This document shows positions 31,081 through 54,442 of a stretch of DNA of 64,000 bases, piece after piece. A program made the position numbers and the translations under genes. Location: assembly GCF_901933205.1 (NCBI RefSeq), contig NC_044572.1, positions 25,134,501 to 25,198,500 on the forward strand, given 5' to 3'. The notes beneath the pieces are model-generated. The model did not search any database, was not told where the DNA came from, and saw only the letters and a program-made list of their open reading frames with translations. This DNA comes from Camarhynchus parvulus. Lineage: Eukaryota; Chordata; Aves; Passeriformes; Thraupidae. Each line of letters starts with the position of its first letter. The stretch's first letter is position 1.

Positions 31081-34000
31081 GTAAAAGACCATGAAATAAA
31101 GCTTCCAGAAATTTCAATATTATTGCCACTATAAAAAAAAATTTATAGTATAGTACTTACAGCTTACACATCCTTTTATTAAGGAATTCCGAAGGTAAGT
31201 TATAGCATTAGCAAAAATCAAACCCAGCATATATGTGTCCATTTTAATTCAATAAGGTTAAGTCAGCTTTGTGGTTTAGATGCTCAGCAGATCATAGCTC
31301 TACAGCATCATTACACCATGCCTTGAAACTGAAGATTTTCACTAGACTCATAATGATAAGGGTTATGTAGGATTTGCATGAGTGATGAGAGTCCAAAATG
31401 CACAGCAGAGATCAGAGTTCATGGTGGGTGTCAGGCATTGTGCAAATCTGAAAGCTACATGCATTTTTATGGGTAATAAATACTATAGTCATTAGGAAAA
31501 TTTCTTACAAACTAAGGAGATGGAAATCTTGTGTTAGTAATTTACATAACAGCCTTCCCTAAGTATAAAGGTTGTACTTTTAATTGTATTCTTGGGGGTC
31601 TCAAAAAAAAAAATCTCAACCTACCTATCGCTTTCATCTTCACGTAATAAAAAGCTATGAAACAGGCTGTTAACTGAATTAAGTGTCACAAGGTCATGAA
31701 ATAAAAGATCTATTTTCTTCTTCTCTTCTTTCTTTTTTTTAGGAGAGAAAACAGTTTACAAAACAGAAAAAGACTTGTTCAATGAAACAATCAGCTTTAG
31801 TTACAAGTGCAAAAGTCAGCCATGTGTACTAATTCACAGCAATTATGATGCAAAGTGAACTCCTTGGAGACTTAAAAGTCAATGCCTGGCAATGGTTGGG
31901 CAAACAGCAGAGTGGAGCTACTCAGGTGATACTGACCCCTTCAAAGCCCTTTGTGTTACTGAAAAACCCAGCCTATCCAAATATCTGCTTGTCCTCCCTT
32001 TCCTAGGTATTATTACTATACCATATTCACAGGGCTGCTATTTAAAACATTACAAACTAGCATGCATCCCAGCACTCAGCTCTTGCATAAGCAATGAATA
32101 CACTCCAAGGAAACAGAAGCACTGAAGAAGAAAAATTTAAATTTGTGTTTGTAACACAATCCCAGCTGAGAATTAGACGTAGAACATGGAAAGGTGATAG
32201 GGCAGGAGTCTTAGAAAATTAATCTTAGTTGTCTTCCCCTTTTTAGACTTTAACACATCATGCCCTCCTGTCTTCTTGCCTCCCACATAAGCAATTACTA
32301 CATTGCGAAATGAGGTAAAAATCCAAGAGTGACAATTTTCGAGCATTCAGCACTGTCCGTGCTGCTTCCACAATGAAATCACAGGTTTCACGATGGCTTA
32401 AACGGGGACTAAAAGTTGGACCAATACAATGTTGAAAGCTAGAGGAAAAAGCATGTTTTTGGTACTTCATATTTAACACATATATTTACACCATGATGGA
32501 AAAATTCACCCCAAAAAACCTAGGAACTGCTGATAAAGAGTCTCTGTTACTAGTCTGAATTGGGTTTAAAATTACAAAAGAACCCAAAGACCACCTGCAG
32601 AAGAGACAAGTTGCAACCTATCTACCTGGCACCAAGCTATGCCTTTAAGTGGAGCACTGCAGTTAAAAGAAAACTCAGGGCATTCTGCCTCTGCATGTCT
32701 ACTGCTACAACTTCATGCAGCATCTCACTGTTAATAAAAATTTAGGACAAGCCAACATTTATAGGACATTTAAAATACATCTCAAACCACCTATCTCTTA
32801 AAGCAGATCCTTCGTTTACAATGAACTGCTGGCAAAAAGCTTGCTGCAGCATTCTTATGAATGACAGGTCTCTGTAAAGAGTGCTTTTTCTACTGCATTA
32901 AAAAATTCACAGCGGTCTGTAAAATAAAATCTCTAGATCAAATGACATTTTAAATGAAAATTTTGCAGAATTCTCTATGGCTGCTATGTTCATGAGACTT
33001 TTTATTAGTGTAAGGGGCAAATACTTTTTACTCTGCAAGTGCTTTATTGCATTTTTCCTTCATTTACAGCATGCTTTTTATTTAGGGCTTCAGAGACCCA
33101 CATTCTTCTCTCCCTCCCCTTCTTTTTTTCTTCCCTGAATGCTCCTAAAGTTACAGAACAAGGGGATCCTACCTGGCAGTCTACAACAGGTCAGTGATCA
33201 AACAGAAGGAGCAGTGAGACAGCAGCCAAATCCTGCCCCATCTCCTGAGAATTACAGAAAGCCAGGGCTTCTCAGCCTGCAATGCAAGCGAGGCACTGCA
33301 CCCTGAGGCTCAGATAATCGTAGTTCACTTACTGCAAGCACACACAGCACAAATCTCTGCACCTACTGAGGTTAAGATGCAAGCATTTTTATTTAAGTTG
33401 CTGCTCACTGTAGTTTGCGACACAGGTAGAAGCTGCTTGAAAATATGACCTCATCTGTCTTATGACAGCAGAAACAAAGATGAATTAAAAATACACCAAC
33501 ATTGCTCTGCCCCAGTGATCAAAGCTGTTTTAAATAAACAGTGCTCTTTATCTGCAAAATGTACTGGTCTTTGAACAACTATTCGTTTTACCTAAAGTAT
33601 TTACATTTGCTTGAACAAATCAATACACCAGGTACAGTAAGCTGTAATATGAACAGACAGAACTAGACCAAGTAGTGAAGTATTGTCATTTACCCGGTAA
33701 TGCGCCAGTTGTTCATTAAGATACTACTTTGTGCAAGGAAAACACTCTTAAAATCTTAGTGGGTTTTAAATACAGCCTACATTCAGGAATGCATTATGCT
33801 CTGAGTTAACATTACACAGCCTACGTCTGCTACGAACTCAAAGAAGCATGAGCAGTCTTTGCCATTTCAAAAAGCCAGTATCACTGCAAAAAGTGAAAAT
33901 TAGTGGGTGCAGTAACACATCAGGAAAGAAGTGACGTGGTAGAGTGGGTGCCACAAAGTAGTAACTAATTATTAACTTCTGGAAAGGTTAGCATGAATCC

Positions 34001-34284
34001 TCTTTAGGCCATAAGCTACAGCCAACATGAATAAAGACACATTCTTGATTAAGGAAACAAACTCTAAGCTGTGAGAATTAGAGAGCACAGTTAAAAGGCA
34101 CGATGCACAGGAACATTTACCCTTTCATCAAGAACGGCTGGCCTATCTAGGAAAGAACTGAGATGCTCTAGCAGAGTCTGCTCTTGAACCGGATCTGTGG
34201 TTAAACAGAAGCCTTAGTCCACACAATTAATCTTATGAACTGCACTTTCATGAATGTCATATGAAGGAAATTAAAGATACTTAC

Positions 34285-34365
34285 ACAGCCACCAGCAAGA
34301 ATTTCTGCAGCCAGTGGGACAGATCCATCTTTAGCCCTGAACTTATCTCTCACAAAATCATTAAC
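34285..34365 (-). CDS. SLC25A13: SLC25A13 exon 13
   Basis: An 81-nt, phase-0 exon for residues 411-437. It reads VNDFVRDKFRAKDGSVPLAA and then EILAGGC, linking the end of the first carrier repeat to the start of helix 3. The acceptor is GTCTTTTAAG and the donor GTAAGTATC. The segment RAK replaces what I recall as MHK in human citrin, in the loop that varies most between orthologues. Confidence 0.96.
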
Positions 34366-35318
34366 CTTAAAAGACAAACATTTATGAAAGCTGATAAATT
34401 AAAAGGTCAGAGAAAACACTCATCAGCTGCAAATTCTGTGCAAATGAAAATGCAAATATATCTACTAAGCTACCAAACTGCAAGATATCAAAGAAATCAG
34501 TCTTAGATTTTATATTAAATATTCTAAAGCTATGTTCTTCCTTCTAAAAAGAATTTGCAGTATAATTCAAATACTTATTATTCAAAAGATAAATAATTGC
34601 TAATAATGTAATTTTTAATATCAGAAAATGATAAAATACATTAATATTTTAGAGGTGTCAAATTAATAAAAAATTAAAATTAACAAATTAAAATGTCAAA
34701 TTAATATCAGAATGTTCAATACTAAGCTTTAACACAATGGCAGTTCAATTGATAGCATTACGTGCCTTTTTTTAAAAATGCATACTACTAGCTTTGATGA
34801 ATACTGTCTTATCAGTGAACAAACAATATATTATGATTGGATTATAATAAGAAATTCTTAAGTGCCTTACAAACACTTAAGAAATAACAAAATTACAGAA
34901 GTAAAACATTTAGAAAAAACCATCACACAAACAAGTTCCTGTCTTACCAAAATTCACTACATGCTCATATTATCTATCTCCTATTGCACTGGAATCATAT
35001 ATACAGTAACCACGTGCAGATACAAAAACAAAAGCCCTCCAATAAGTAACTATTCTGACTTGCTAAGAAGTGAAACCAAAGGCCTATGCTACTTGCAAAC
35101 AAGCAGATGAGCTGAACAAGTTGAATGAGCTTGTTCTATTTTGGAGTGAGTCCAAAAGTAAGTTTTCAGTAAGATTCTTAAAATTTACATGTACACCTCT
35201 GGATGAGACTTGTATGCCACCTGTACTGTTCACAAGTCAGATATTAACAATTGCTAATTTTAATTTGCTGCATTTTACAATGTGGAAAAATGTGAAAAAA
35301 ATCCATTTACAAACTTAC
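34366..35318 (-). other. Intron 12
   Basis: A 953-bp GT..AG intron, with donor GTAAGTTTG and acceptor CTTTTAAG. It is strongly AT-rich, notably at 34500-34700. No repeat family or gene is seen. Confidence 0.95.
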
Positions 35319-35371
35319 AGTAAGTTTTATGGCCTTCTCTGGTGCTACTCCTAATAGCTGTGGTAACAGAC
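35319..35371 (-). CDS. SLC25A13: SLC25A13 exon 12
   Basis: A 53-nt exon, the shortest in the window, for residues 393-410. It reads GLLPQLLGVAPEKAIKLT, part of transmembrane helix 2 of the carrier with its conserved PEKAIK element. The acceptor is CCATGTTACAG and the donor GTAAGT. It starts with two bases of Gly393 and ends in phase 0. Confidence 0.97.
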
Positions 35372-36905
35372 CTGTAACATGGAAACAGAGAATTCAAGGC
35401 ATTGAGTAACTTGGTATTAAATAAACACATCAACAAATGTATGTAGAGACCAGCACCTAGAAACAGGCGATTTTTACAGCAATTTTGTGTTATTATATAT
35501 AATGAGAGTACTTAAAACATTCAATTTTGAGAACAAACTTTGTGCTACCACTTCAAGTGCTACCACTGTCTATATGTATTTGTTTCTTTTTCTTTTTAAT
35601 TCATACTAGCTCATTTTATGTTTAAACACTATTATAGTTTTGCCAAATATGTTTCAGTAATGTCCTAAGCTGACTTTTATTTTCTGCATCTTCACACAAA
35701 AATCAAGACCTTCTAATTAATTTTGTGAGATACACAATGAATCCACTTCAAAAGTCAAAACCTCAGTACCTTTTCCTAGCAAAAACAATGGCATTAGATG
35801 GCAGGACTGAAGGGGATAGGAATCAAAATAATGCAAAACATTCAAACACGTATGACTGCATTCTTGAGCTCTTTGCCCAGCTAAATCATCAGCTCTTAAA
35901 ACAAAGGAAGTTATGTTGCTTTCTACCCAGGTATAGAATTTTCTATTTTATTTTGTTAGAAGTGATGTGTTACAGAACTGGAAGTGTGAATTTCTGACTG
36001 TCAGCTTCACTTGTTTGAAGTGAATGGTCGATATTTTGTAAACATTTGAATGACACAGCCTAAAAATAGGCAAAGCTTACCAACAAAGCCTGAAGCTAGA
36101 ATGGTGTTGCAAGCATTCATCAGCATAATGAAATTAGGACACCATTCAAAAATGTGAGAAAATCACCCCAGCTAGAGCTCCTGGTACAGAACCCTTTGTT
36201 TTAGCAGCTCAGGCAGCATATTTGGGTGCTTTCTAAAAAGCCTGACATTTTCACCTCTCCATGGTTTTATTTTGTTGAAAAGAAACCCCCAAAACAAGTA
36301 AGTTTCCACCTCTAAAAGTTAACCTCCTAAAAAGCATTTTCTTAAAGAACTGAATGTCAGAATAGCACAGAGAAAAATGCACATGGTCTGATTTAGTATA
36401 TTCTTCAATCCTGCTACCATCCATCAGCTTTACTGGTTCCTACAGATTCTCCTAATAAGAAATTGGCATTGAAGAAAAGCATAATTTGGTTTGTGGTAGC
36501 AGGAGACCCAACCATATTCGTACACTGATGTCTTTATACTAATGTACATATACATGTAACATTTACCCAAGATAACTATGCTGCATTATGATCATATGAC
36601 TGAATATTCAAATTTAAAAATACAGTAGCACCAAGTTCATATACAGTTGCTCAAAACCAAAAGAGATTCTACAGAGTAAGTTAAATTTTAGAATCTGAGT
36701 CTCTTAAAAAGTGTTACTTGTACAGTTGACGTGAAACCAGACCTCAATGAAAAACCATTAAGCCATTCCAAATTATGTAATTAAATATTACATTATCTGC
36801 AGCACTGTGAGGGAAACACAATAATATAAAATGAACAGGATTTTTTCATTACAAAATTATCTTTGTAATTGCTATAATATTTACAACTTGCTACAGGACA
36901 TGTGT

Positions 36906-36945
36906 GGCTTTATATAAACATTATGGCTTTTATATAAACATTGTA
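36906..36945. repeat. Short tandem repeat, 20-bp period
   Basis: Two near-identical copies of GGCTT(T)TATATAAACATT(A/G)T lie next to each other. Each contains TATATAAA. Confidence 0.75.
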
Positions 36946-38437
36946 GCTTCAGAGTTTAAAAATTGTTCCATATACTTTAAATGCACATCTTAAACCTAAT
37001 CCAGAAAAATTAAGCAGGTCTGATATAGCAGATACAATTCTAAATACAAAGGTCATTAATTTTAAAATCACATATACATATATTATTACACCCAAGCTAT
37101 ATATACCATGACTTTCAAGTCATATTTTATCAAATAAATCACAGAAAAAGCCATTCTAAAATATCAAGATAGGAATAGTATAAAAGTAGTCCAGTTGATG
37201 ATCTGCATAAACCTCCAATCTTAGAACCAACATTAGCAGGACAAATTAAATCCATTTTCACTGAACTGATCTGAAGATGGCCTTTTAACCATTTTTCAGC
37301 TCCCAAAACTTTGCCTTTGTAAAAACACTTGAAAGTCATAAGAAAAAGATGTTTATCTTGGCACAAGTTATTTTTTTTCCATCTGGTTTATTCCTTTTGT
37401 ACTGAAATTTGAATGGGACTGTTACAACCCAAAGCTTTCCATAAAACTTTGAGGTAGAGAAGAGAAAGATTAAATAGAAATAGGCAGGAGTTTAAAAAAA
37501 TCCCAACACCAGAAAAACCCAGCTGAACAACCAAAACCTAGAACATTTTTCTCTTTTCCTGCCTCTACTTCACACATGATTTTATAGTATAAAAGTGCTT
37601 TGTAAGTTTAATTACAGATAATGCTGTATACATCTACTGCAGTATAGCAGACGGTGTCCTATGAAAGGTAGCATGAATTTTAAGACCAGGTTTTATAGCC
37701 ATACCAGGTGCAGCTAGGCCTACTGTCTCCAGCATCTTAGGAAGGCAGAGGGACCCTTCATTTGATCTCACACCTATCTCAAAGTAGTACCTGTGCATTC
37801 TATATGCTATGACCATCAAAATTAAATGTTCTTTTCTTTATTGTTTTGATGAGAGCCCTGAAACACTGTCGAGACATTTCTAAACATGATAAAGATGCTA
37901 AGTTTTGAAAGAAAGAAAGCACATCAAAGGCCCCATATGAAAATGTCGTATTTCTGTTGGGGTTATCTTGAGATGGTGGGAATTTCTTAGTGTTACTATG
38001 CATTAGCAGATCAGCAATATGACACATACACACATGGGGAACAGGCTTAGAAATGTCTGACAGTGCCTTAAAAATGCATGCCTTTTATAACATCAGAGCA
38101 GAATATCTTGCACATAGGCAGCTTGCTAGTACAGTACACAGTAAACACATTATTCAGGGCCTTTTTATATCCAAGGCTTTTTAGCAGCAATTACAATGTA
38201 CCACTTTGTATCTGACACACTGTCATAGTGGGACTCTTAGGGAAGGGGAAGGTGTGTGCAAGACAGAGCACCAAAAGCTGCATTCATTTTGTGACACCCT
38301 ACAAGTTATTTTCTGAAAGCAGTCCAAATACATTGTGAATACACACACAACAGCTCGTCCAGCCCAGCAGTACTCATAGCACTGAGAAACAAAAATCTTA
38401 CTGGGACAAAGTATTTTTTTTAGATGTCTAACAGAGA

Positions 38438-38451
38438 AGTTTCAGTTTCAC
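38438..38451 (+). promoter_or_regulatory. Exact interferon-stimulated response element motif
   Basis: AGTTTCAGTTTCAC matches the ISRE consensus AGTTTCNNTTTCNY (IRF/ISGF3 binding) at every defined base. It is isolated within intron 11. Occupancy is unknown and chance occurrence is possible. Confidence 0.35.
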
Positions 38452-41400
38452 ACCGTGTAACAGATGTGATTTTCCCTTCATATTAAGAAAAAACAGTGAC
38501 TGAAGGTTTTGTTGCTTGGTCTCGACAAAATATTTGAAGCCATTAGGGCATTTTTCCATTACAGGATTCACACAATAAATTAGACAATTAATCACCAGTT
38601 GCTATTCAAATATAGCTCCCTCAAACTGGAAATGGGGTATTTCCTGAAAATTTTGTGCTTTGACAGAACTTGGGGTACAAGTAGGCTTGTAGTTCCCATC
38701 TATATATATGGTATTCCATTGTATAATTTGGAAGGAAAGCTCCTGCCACAGTATTTTTGCATCATTAGCATGGGAGTCCATCAGTAATAATGAAGCTGGA
38801 TGATGAACAAATCATTAAAATCTAAATTAGATGGCATTTGGAGTCACTGCAGGGCTAGAAGCACCATCAACAGAAATAAAACTAACAAACAAGCTCCTGA
38901 ACAGCTAATGACCACAGATGACAGTGTCTTCAATAGCATTCCCTGTTTTTTCCATCCTCCAGGCAAAGTGGCATTAACAGCATGGCTACCAAGCATTTTC
39001 CTGAACTATATTTTATCTCTGGTACTTAAATTTCCCATGAAACTTTGATCAAGTATGTGTGAAATAATCTCTACTGGATGCTTTGCTTAAGTCTGTGAAG
39101 CATTCTGTGACTCATCAGGTGGACTTTGATTAAAATTTTATTATGACATGTAGGTGACCTCATCAGTTGGAAGAGACCTTGACAAATCACAACTTTCAAA
39201 ATTTCCTTAAATTTGCATGCATAAAAATACCTGTGAGTTTCTAAATATGCATTTCAGGTATAAACGTAGACACAACAGTAAATTACAGGTATATGAGATG
39301 AGCATTCTTTTCAGCCTTGCTGAGAGACAGATGAAAAATTTATCTCAGATATAAAGTCTTTAAAAAATGCTAACTACACAGTATTAATATAATGCATATT
39401 ATAAAGACTTTACAGAGGTTTCTATCATGTTTGTTTTTGTTGGTTTGGTTTTTTTTAATCCTAGAGTCTTCTCAGTGGAAACATTGATTACACTTAGAAC
39501 CAAACTAACATCAAACGAAATTTAGTGCTCCCTATATATCCACAAGATGGTGTAATTTATCCTTATCTGAGATGGTGGTTTAAAACCAAGTTTGGAAAAA
39601 AACAGTGGTACAAAAAAGAAAAATCAGTTCACTTTGTTGGATGGAAATATGAGCCTTTTATTAAGAATATCTGAAATGTCTGAGTTCCGAGTGGGGCTTA
39701 TAATTTCTGCTTGCTTTCTTTAAGTGCATCATGACAAAGAGACCACTGCTCTAAATGTTTCTAGTACAATTTTTAAAAAGCTTTTGCATCTATTCAGCCA
39801 AGGAGAAGTCTCCCAGTGATTACCCCCTCCTTCAGTGGGGACAAAACCACCCACACTGACTTAACCCTGAAGAAATCAGCTGAAGAAAGAATTGCAGTGA
39901 CCGATGAGTAGTAAAAGGTAATGTACTCTGTAGCGTGTCCCACCTAGGGTAGAATTCAAGACTAGACTAAGATGACTCTTGCTAAATGTTTACTGCATTA
40001 CATTGGGTAATTACACTAATCTATAAAATGCTCCTTTCAAATCTTCCTTCCTCTCAAGCTTAACTGGAAACTCCCTTCTGCACTCAGCTCCTTAACTTTC
40101 TTCAACATCTCCCGAGAGAGTGAGCAACAGTCTGAATTTACAGAACTGCACAGAAGGAACTCTAGATTTTTAAGCAGTTTTCTCTATTTGCCTCTTTAAA
40201 AAGAGCTAAGTCAGGGTGCTCCTTAAGGAGAGAATTTGTAGAACAGCAGGTCTCAATTTGCCTCTAAAATGATGGTATTTGACTATATAAGCCAGAAATT
40301 AGATTATTGGCCTGGTCTTAGAAGTTCAGCTCCACCAAACTGAGATTTCACTATTCGGTACTCCTTGGAAAACAGGAAAGTAGTAAAGATGACGGAGAAC
40401 GGAAGGACAACCAATACTGATGAAGTTTCCTAAGGTTCCCTAAACCTGGCAATGAAAAAATCATTCCAAACTCAGGACAAGCAAACAGAGTTAAGAACAT
40501 GCATTTATGACATTTCTGAGTTTTCATCTGTTTTTTTTTCCCAGGTGAAAAAAATCACTGTCCTTCAGAATTTCAATAAGACAGAAGGAGGCAATAGTAG
40601 AATTCTGAATATTTATTCTTTCAGGATGCTGGAAGAAGCAGACAAAAATTTGCAAAGAATACATTTGGTTCCTTAGTAATAACTGTGACTTTTGAAAGAT
40701 TTTGATTGCTATAAATCCTGACAAAATAGAGACCATGTCAATACTCTTTATTAAATTATTATGTCTACTCCAAAAATGGCCTCAAACTCAGTCAGTAATA
40801 AGAGAGCTTTCCCATCTCCAATTGTGCTGAAATAATTACAGAGTCTGTATTTTGCAGAGGAGCCACCTAGCCACCCAGGTCATATGTTATAGTGTGCACA
40901 TCTATCACACCAACTTGTTTTAATGTTGTTTCCCACATTGTTTTATGAACTGTTACTTTTTTTTTAAGGTGCACACCACTTTGCCAGTTCATAATAATAT
41001 GTTACTAAAATCCTCTGTTCTTCATTCCTTACTGAACTGCCTTTAACAATTAATTTCTTTCATTACAATATCCTTTTCCACAAGTGAAAAGAAGTTTCTA
41101 AGCAAGCTAGCTAAAAATGAAGTCAGTAATGCAAGTTTCAAAATCTCCCCTACAAATATGGCAGAGGGGCATAAAAGATTTCAATAATTGTGACACCAGA
41201 AATATAATTTTCTTTAACTCTGTGACAGAGAAGAACTGAAATCTCACTCTGAGGTTCCTGATTCTTTATGACTCCTCCTGAATTACCTGAACTGACATCA
41301 CTGATGCCACAACTGGGACAAGGACAGAACAAAAAAAAAAAAAGTCACCATTTAACTTCAGGCACTTATCTAAGCTTCAAAGTGGGTATGATTTACATCC

Positions 41401-41958
41401 TGAACACGGTCAATGGATTTTGGAGCTTTCTCCACTGACTATGAAGGCAGGTTGGAATGGGTAACTTTGTAACTTAAGTGTATTGGTTACATATATAAAG
41501 CTAAGTGGGCTGAAACCCAATGAATCACTGCGGCTGACTCCACAGTGACAACCCAAGAAAAGGTATACATAAAACTTGATAAAGATGACTATTTCCAATG
41601 ATTACTGAAGCAAATGCAACTGATTCGCACAGACCATTTAGTCTCAAAAGAAACACAACAAAAAGTACTGCAAAGAACAAAAACTCACAGATGATCTAAC
41701 TTCTTACCAAACAGGACAAAACACTCTGGGCACTAAGCACTGCTAAGGAAATGAGAACTTGACTAACAATATATTTTTGCTGTAGGAAATTGCTAATGTT
41801 ACCCTATGGCAGATAAGGAGAGAAAGGACAGATAGGTCCTACAGCAATGTTCTCATTACAGTGAGGTTTTAAGTTTGCAAATCCTTCCCGTGTAACAAAG
41901 AAGCAAAACTGAAGTCTGAACTAAAAAGACTTAAAAATCCAGTCACACAAAACTCTTA

Positions 41959-42618
<660 letters not shown>

Positions 42619-42703
42619 CTCCAGCAACTGAACCAAGGGCAAACCTGTACGCTGATTCTGCAATCTGGATGAGAACAGGTCGAGACACATCGCCTGAAGC
42701 TTT
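42619..42703 (-). CDS. SLC25A13: SLC25A13 exon 10
   Basis: An 85-nt exon for residues 312-340. It reads [20 protein letters not shown] and then FALGSVAG. This is the end of the linker and the start of transmembrane helix 1 of the carrier domain. The acceptor is CCTGCCTTGACAG and the donor GTTAGT. Confidence 0.97.
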
Positions 42704-46155
<3,452 letters not shown>

Positions 46156-47686
46156 CTAGAGACAGTAAAAGAGGAAAAGAGAACAGAGATTGTTACTAGA
46201 CTAAAAAAACCTTGAAATAAAAGTTTTCAAACAGTGTTCTTTTACAAGAGTGACAGCAGCACAGGCTTGCTTTTTCAAAAAAACTTCAAAATAAAGAACT
46301 TTAAACTATGAAAGATTCTTATGTTACTGAAACTAATCATGACCAGAATATAAAACTCTCCCCACCCTACAAACCTAAACAAATACATATGCAGGATTAC
46401 AACAACATAACCAGTAGTAATTTACAAAGTTCAAGTTTCAGTCCTGCTTCAGTTGGAAATGTTTCATAAGTTGGCTTATTTCTAGTAATGAGGAAATCTA
46501 CTTCTACATGTAAAGCATATTACTATATAGAAAATTTCAACAAAACCAAAATATATTCTGAAAAAGGTCAATTGAAACCTTTAAATTCAGAGGCATTTCA
46601 AGTCATGGAAAACCAGCAGTAAGCTCTCAGGCTTATATCAGGCAGTCAAACATAATGGGAACAATAAGGTTGGAACAGTTACTCATTTTCAAATGAGAAC
46701 TGAGATTAAACTTTTGTCTTAAAGTGGTGATGGGTCTGCACACAGAAAAAAAATATTGGATCAATTCACTATTTAAATTATAAGATAAATTATCAAGCAA
46801 ATTTCTGAAAAAAAATATGTATAAGCTTGCCAAATTTTAACTGACCTTGAGGGATAATCAAAAATCATACCTGATGTTTCATGACAGAGCATATGACACA
46901 GGAAAGCTGGTAACAAGATTGTGAGGGAGCCAAAATAAAAGTACTAAGTCTCACTGTCAGTTCCTAAATCTTCTGGCTATGCTTTTTGCTGCATGCATCT
47001 TCTAATGTTCTGGTCAGAGTTTGCACAGTTGCAAGTGAAGTGATGAAATCTCTTCCTTGCAAATCAAAGCAAAACAGATCTTTAAGCAAATCTTCAAACC
47101 TGAATATGGCCAAGCTTTGGGTTACTTGGAATGTACTGCTACAAGTTCACAAAATCATAAACTGTGGTCAAAACCAAATGTACCTCTTTTCCTTATGCAC
47201 TCCAAACTGAGACAAAATATACAATCAAGTGTAACAGCTATGGGTCAAGATACAGTGAATGTCCTTGGCTGATGTCCCAATTCATACATTGTCCCAGGTA
47301 CTTGGAAATCACACTCAGGAGCTTAGAATTTACATTGCAAAGCAAGTTCTTTGAGGATGATATCCTAAGTGGGATGTAATGGCATCCAAAAATATTTGAC
47401 ACAGTCTACTATGATGGAATGCCTGGAAAAAGGCAAACTCAGTATTTGCAGGCCATTACTAAGGTCCATCTACATACTTTGTCTTTTGTCTCTGGAAACC
47501 AAGACCATTGAGCATATATATTCAGCAAACAAGGGTTAATTTTCATATGTGTAGATAATAACTGTTCAACTTCAAAACATGCATCCTCAGGCTGGATTAT
47601 GTGCTGTGTAGTAGTCAAGGCACATAAGAAAAGGAATTCCACATCTGTATCCCAGGTCTGCCAGCTGGGATACCAGAACTACTCAC
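46156..47686 (-). other. Intron 6
   Basis: A 1.5-kb GT..AG intron, with donor GTGAGTAGTT. A short string near 47392-47420 reads KIFDTVYYDGM, reminiscent of a LINE reverse transcriptase box but too short to call. Nothing else was recognised. Confidence 0.94.
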
Positions 47687-47833
47687 AGCTACTAGACATT
47701 CTTCTACAAATGGTGTCAGCATGTGTGGCCGGATGGTGACCATAATGTCCCTGAAGTCCATGGCTGTGACTCTTCCAGACTGAGCACTGTCTCTCTGTAC
47801 AAAGGCTTGTTTTGCATGTTCTAATTGTATCTC
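47687..47833 (-). CDS. SLC25A13: SLC25A13 exon 6
   Basis: A 147-nt, phase-0 exon for residues 157-205. It reads [40 protein letters not shown] and PFVEECLVA, an EF-hand segment of the regulatory domain. The acceptor is ATATTTTCAG and the donor GTGAGT. Confidence 0.97.

Positions 47834-54442
<6,609 letters not shown>

Larger units (their letters stand above)
22017..34284 (-). other. Intron 13
   Basis: At 12.3 kb this is the longest complete intron in the window, with donor GTAAGTATC and acceptor TTTTAATTTCAG. It is mostly AT-rich unique sequence. Local features are a palindromic AP-1-like site at 22189-22199, a 32-bp-period direct repeat at 27388-27442, a perfect 11-bp hairpin at 29237-29265, an AT-rich direct repeat at about 31020-31080 and a CpG-bearing open patch at 32260-32440. 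No transposon was recognised. Confidence 0.93.

Noticed and set aside
36906..36945. Twin TATATAAA words as an internal promoter
   Set aside because: They arise from a simple 20-bp duplication in AT-rich intron, with no initiator or GC-rich context.
47380..47450. CR1-like reverse-transcriptase string KIFDTVYYDGM
   Set aside because: Only about eleven residues resemble the SKAFDTV box and the flanks do not continue the match.
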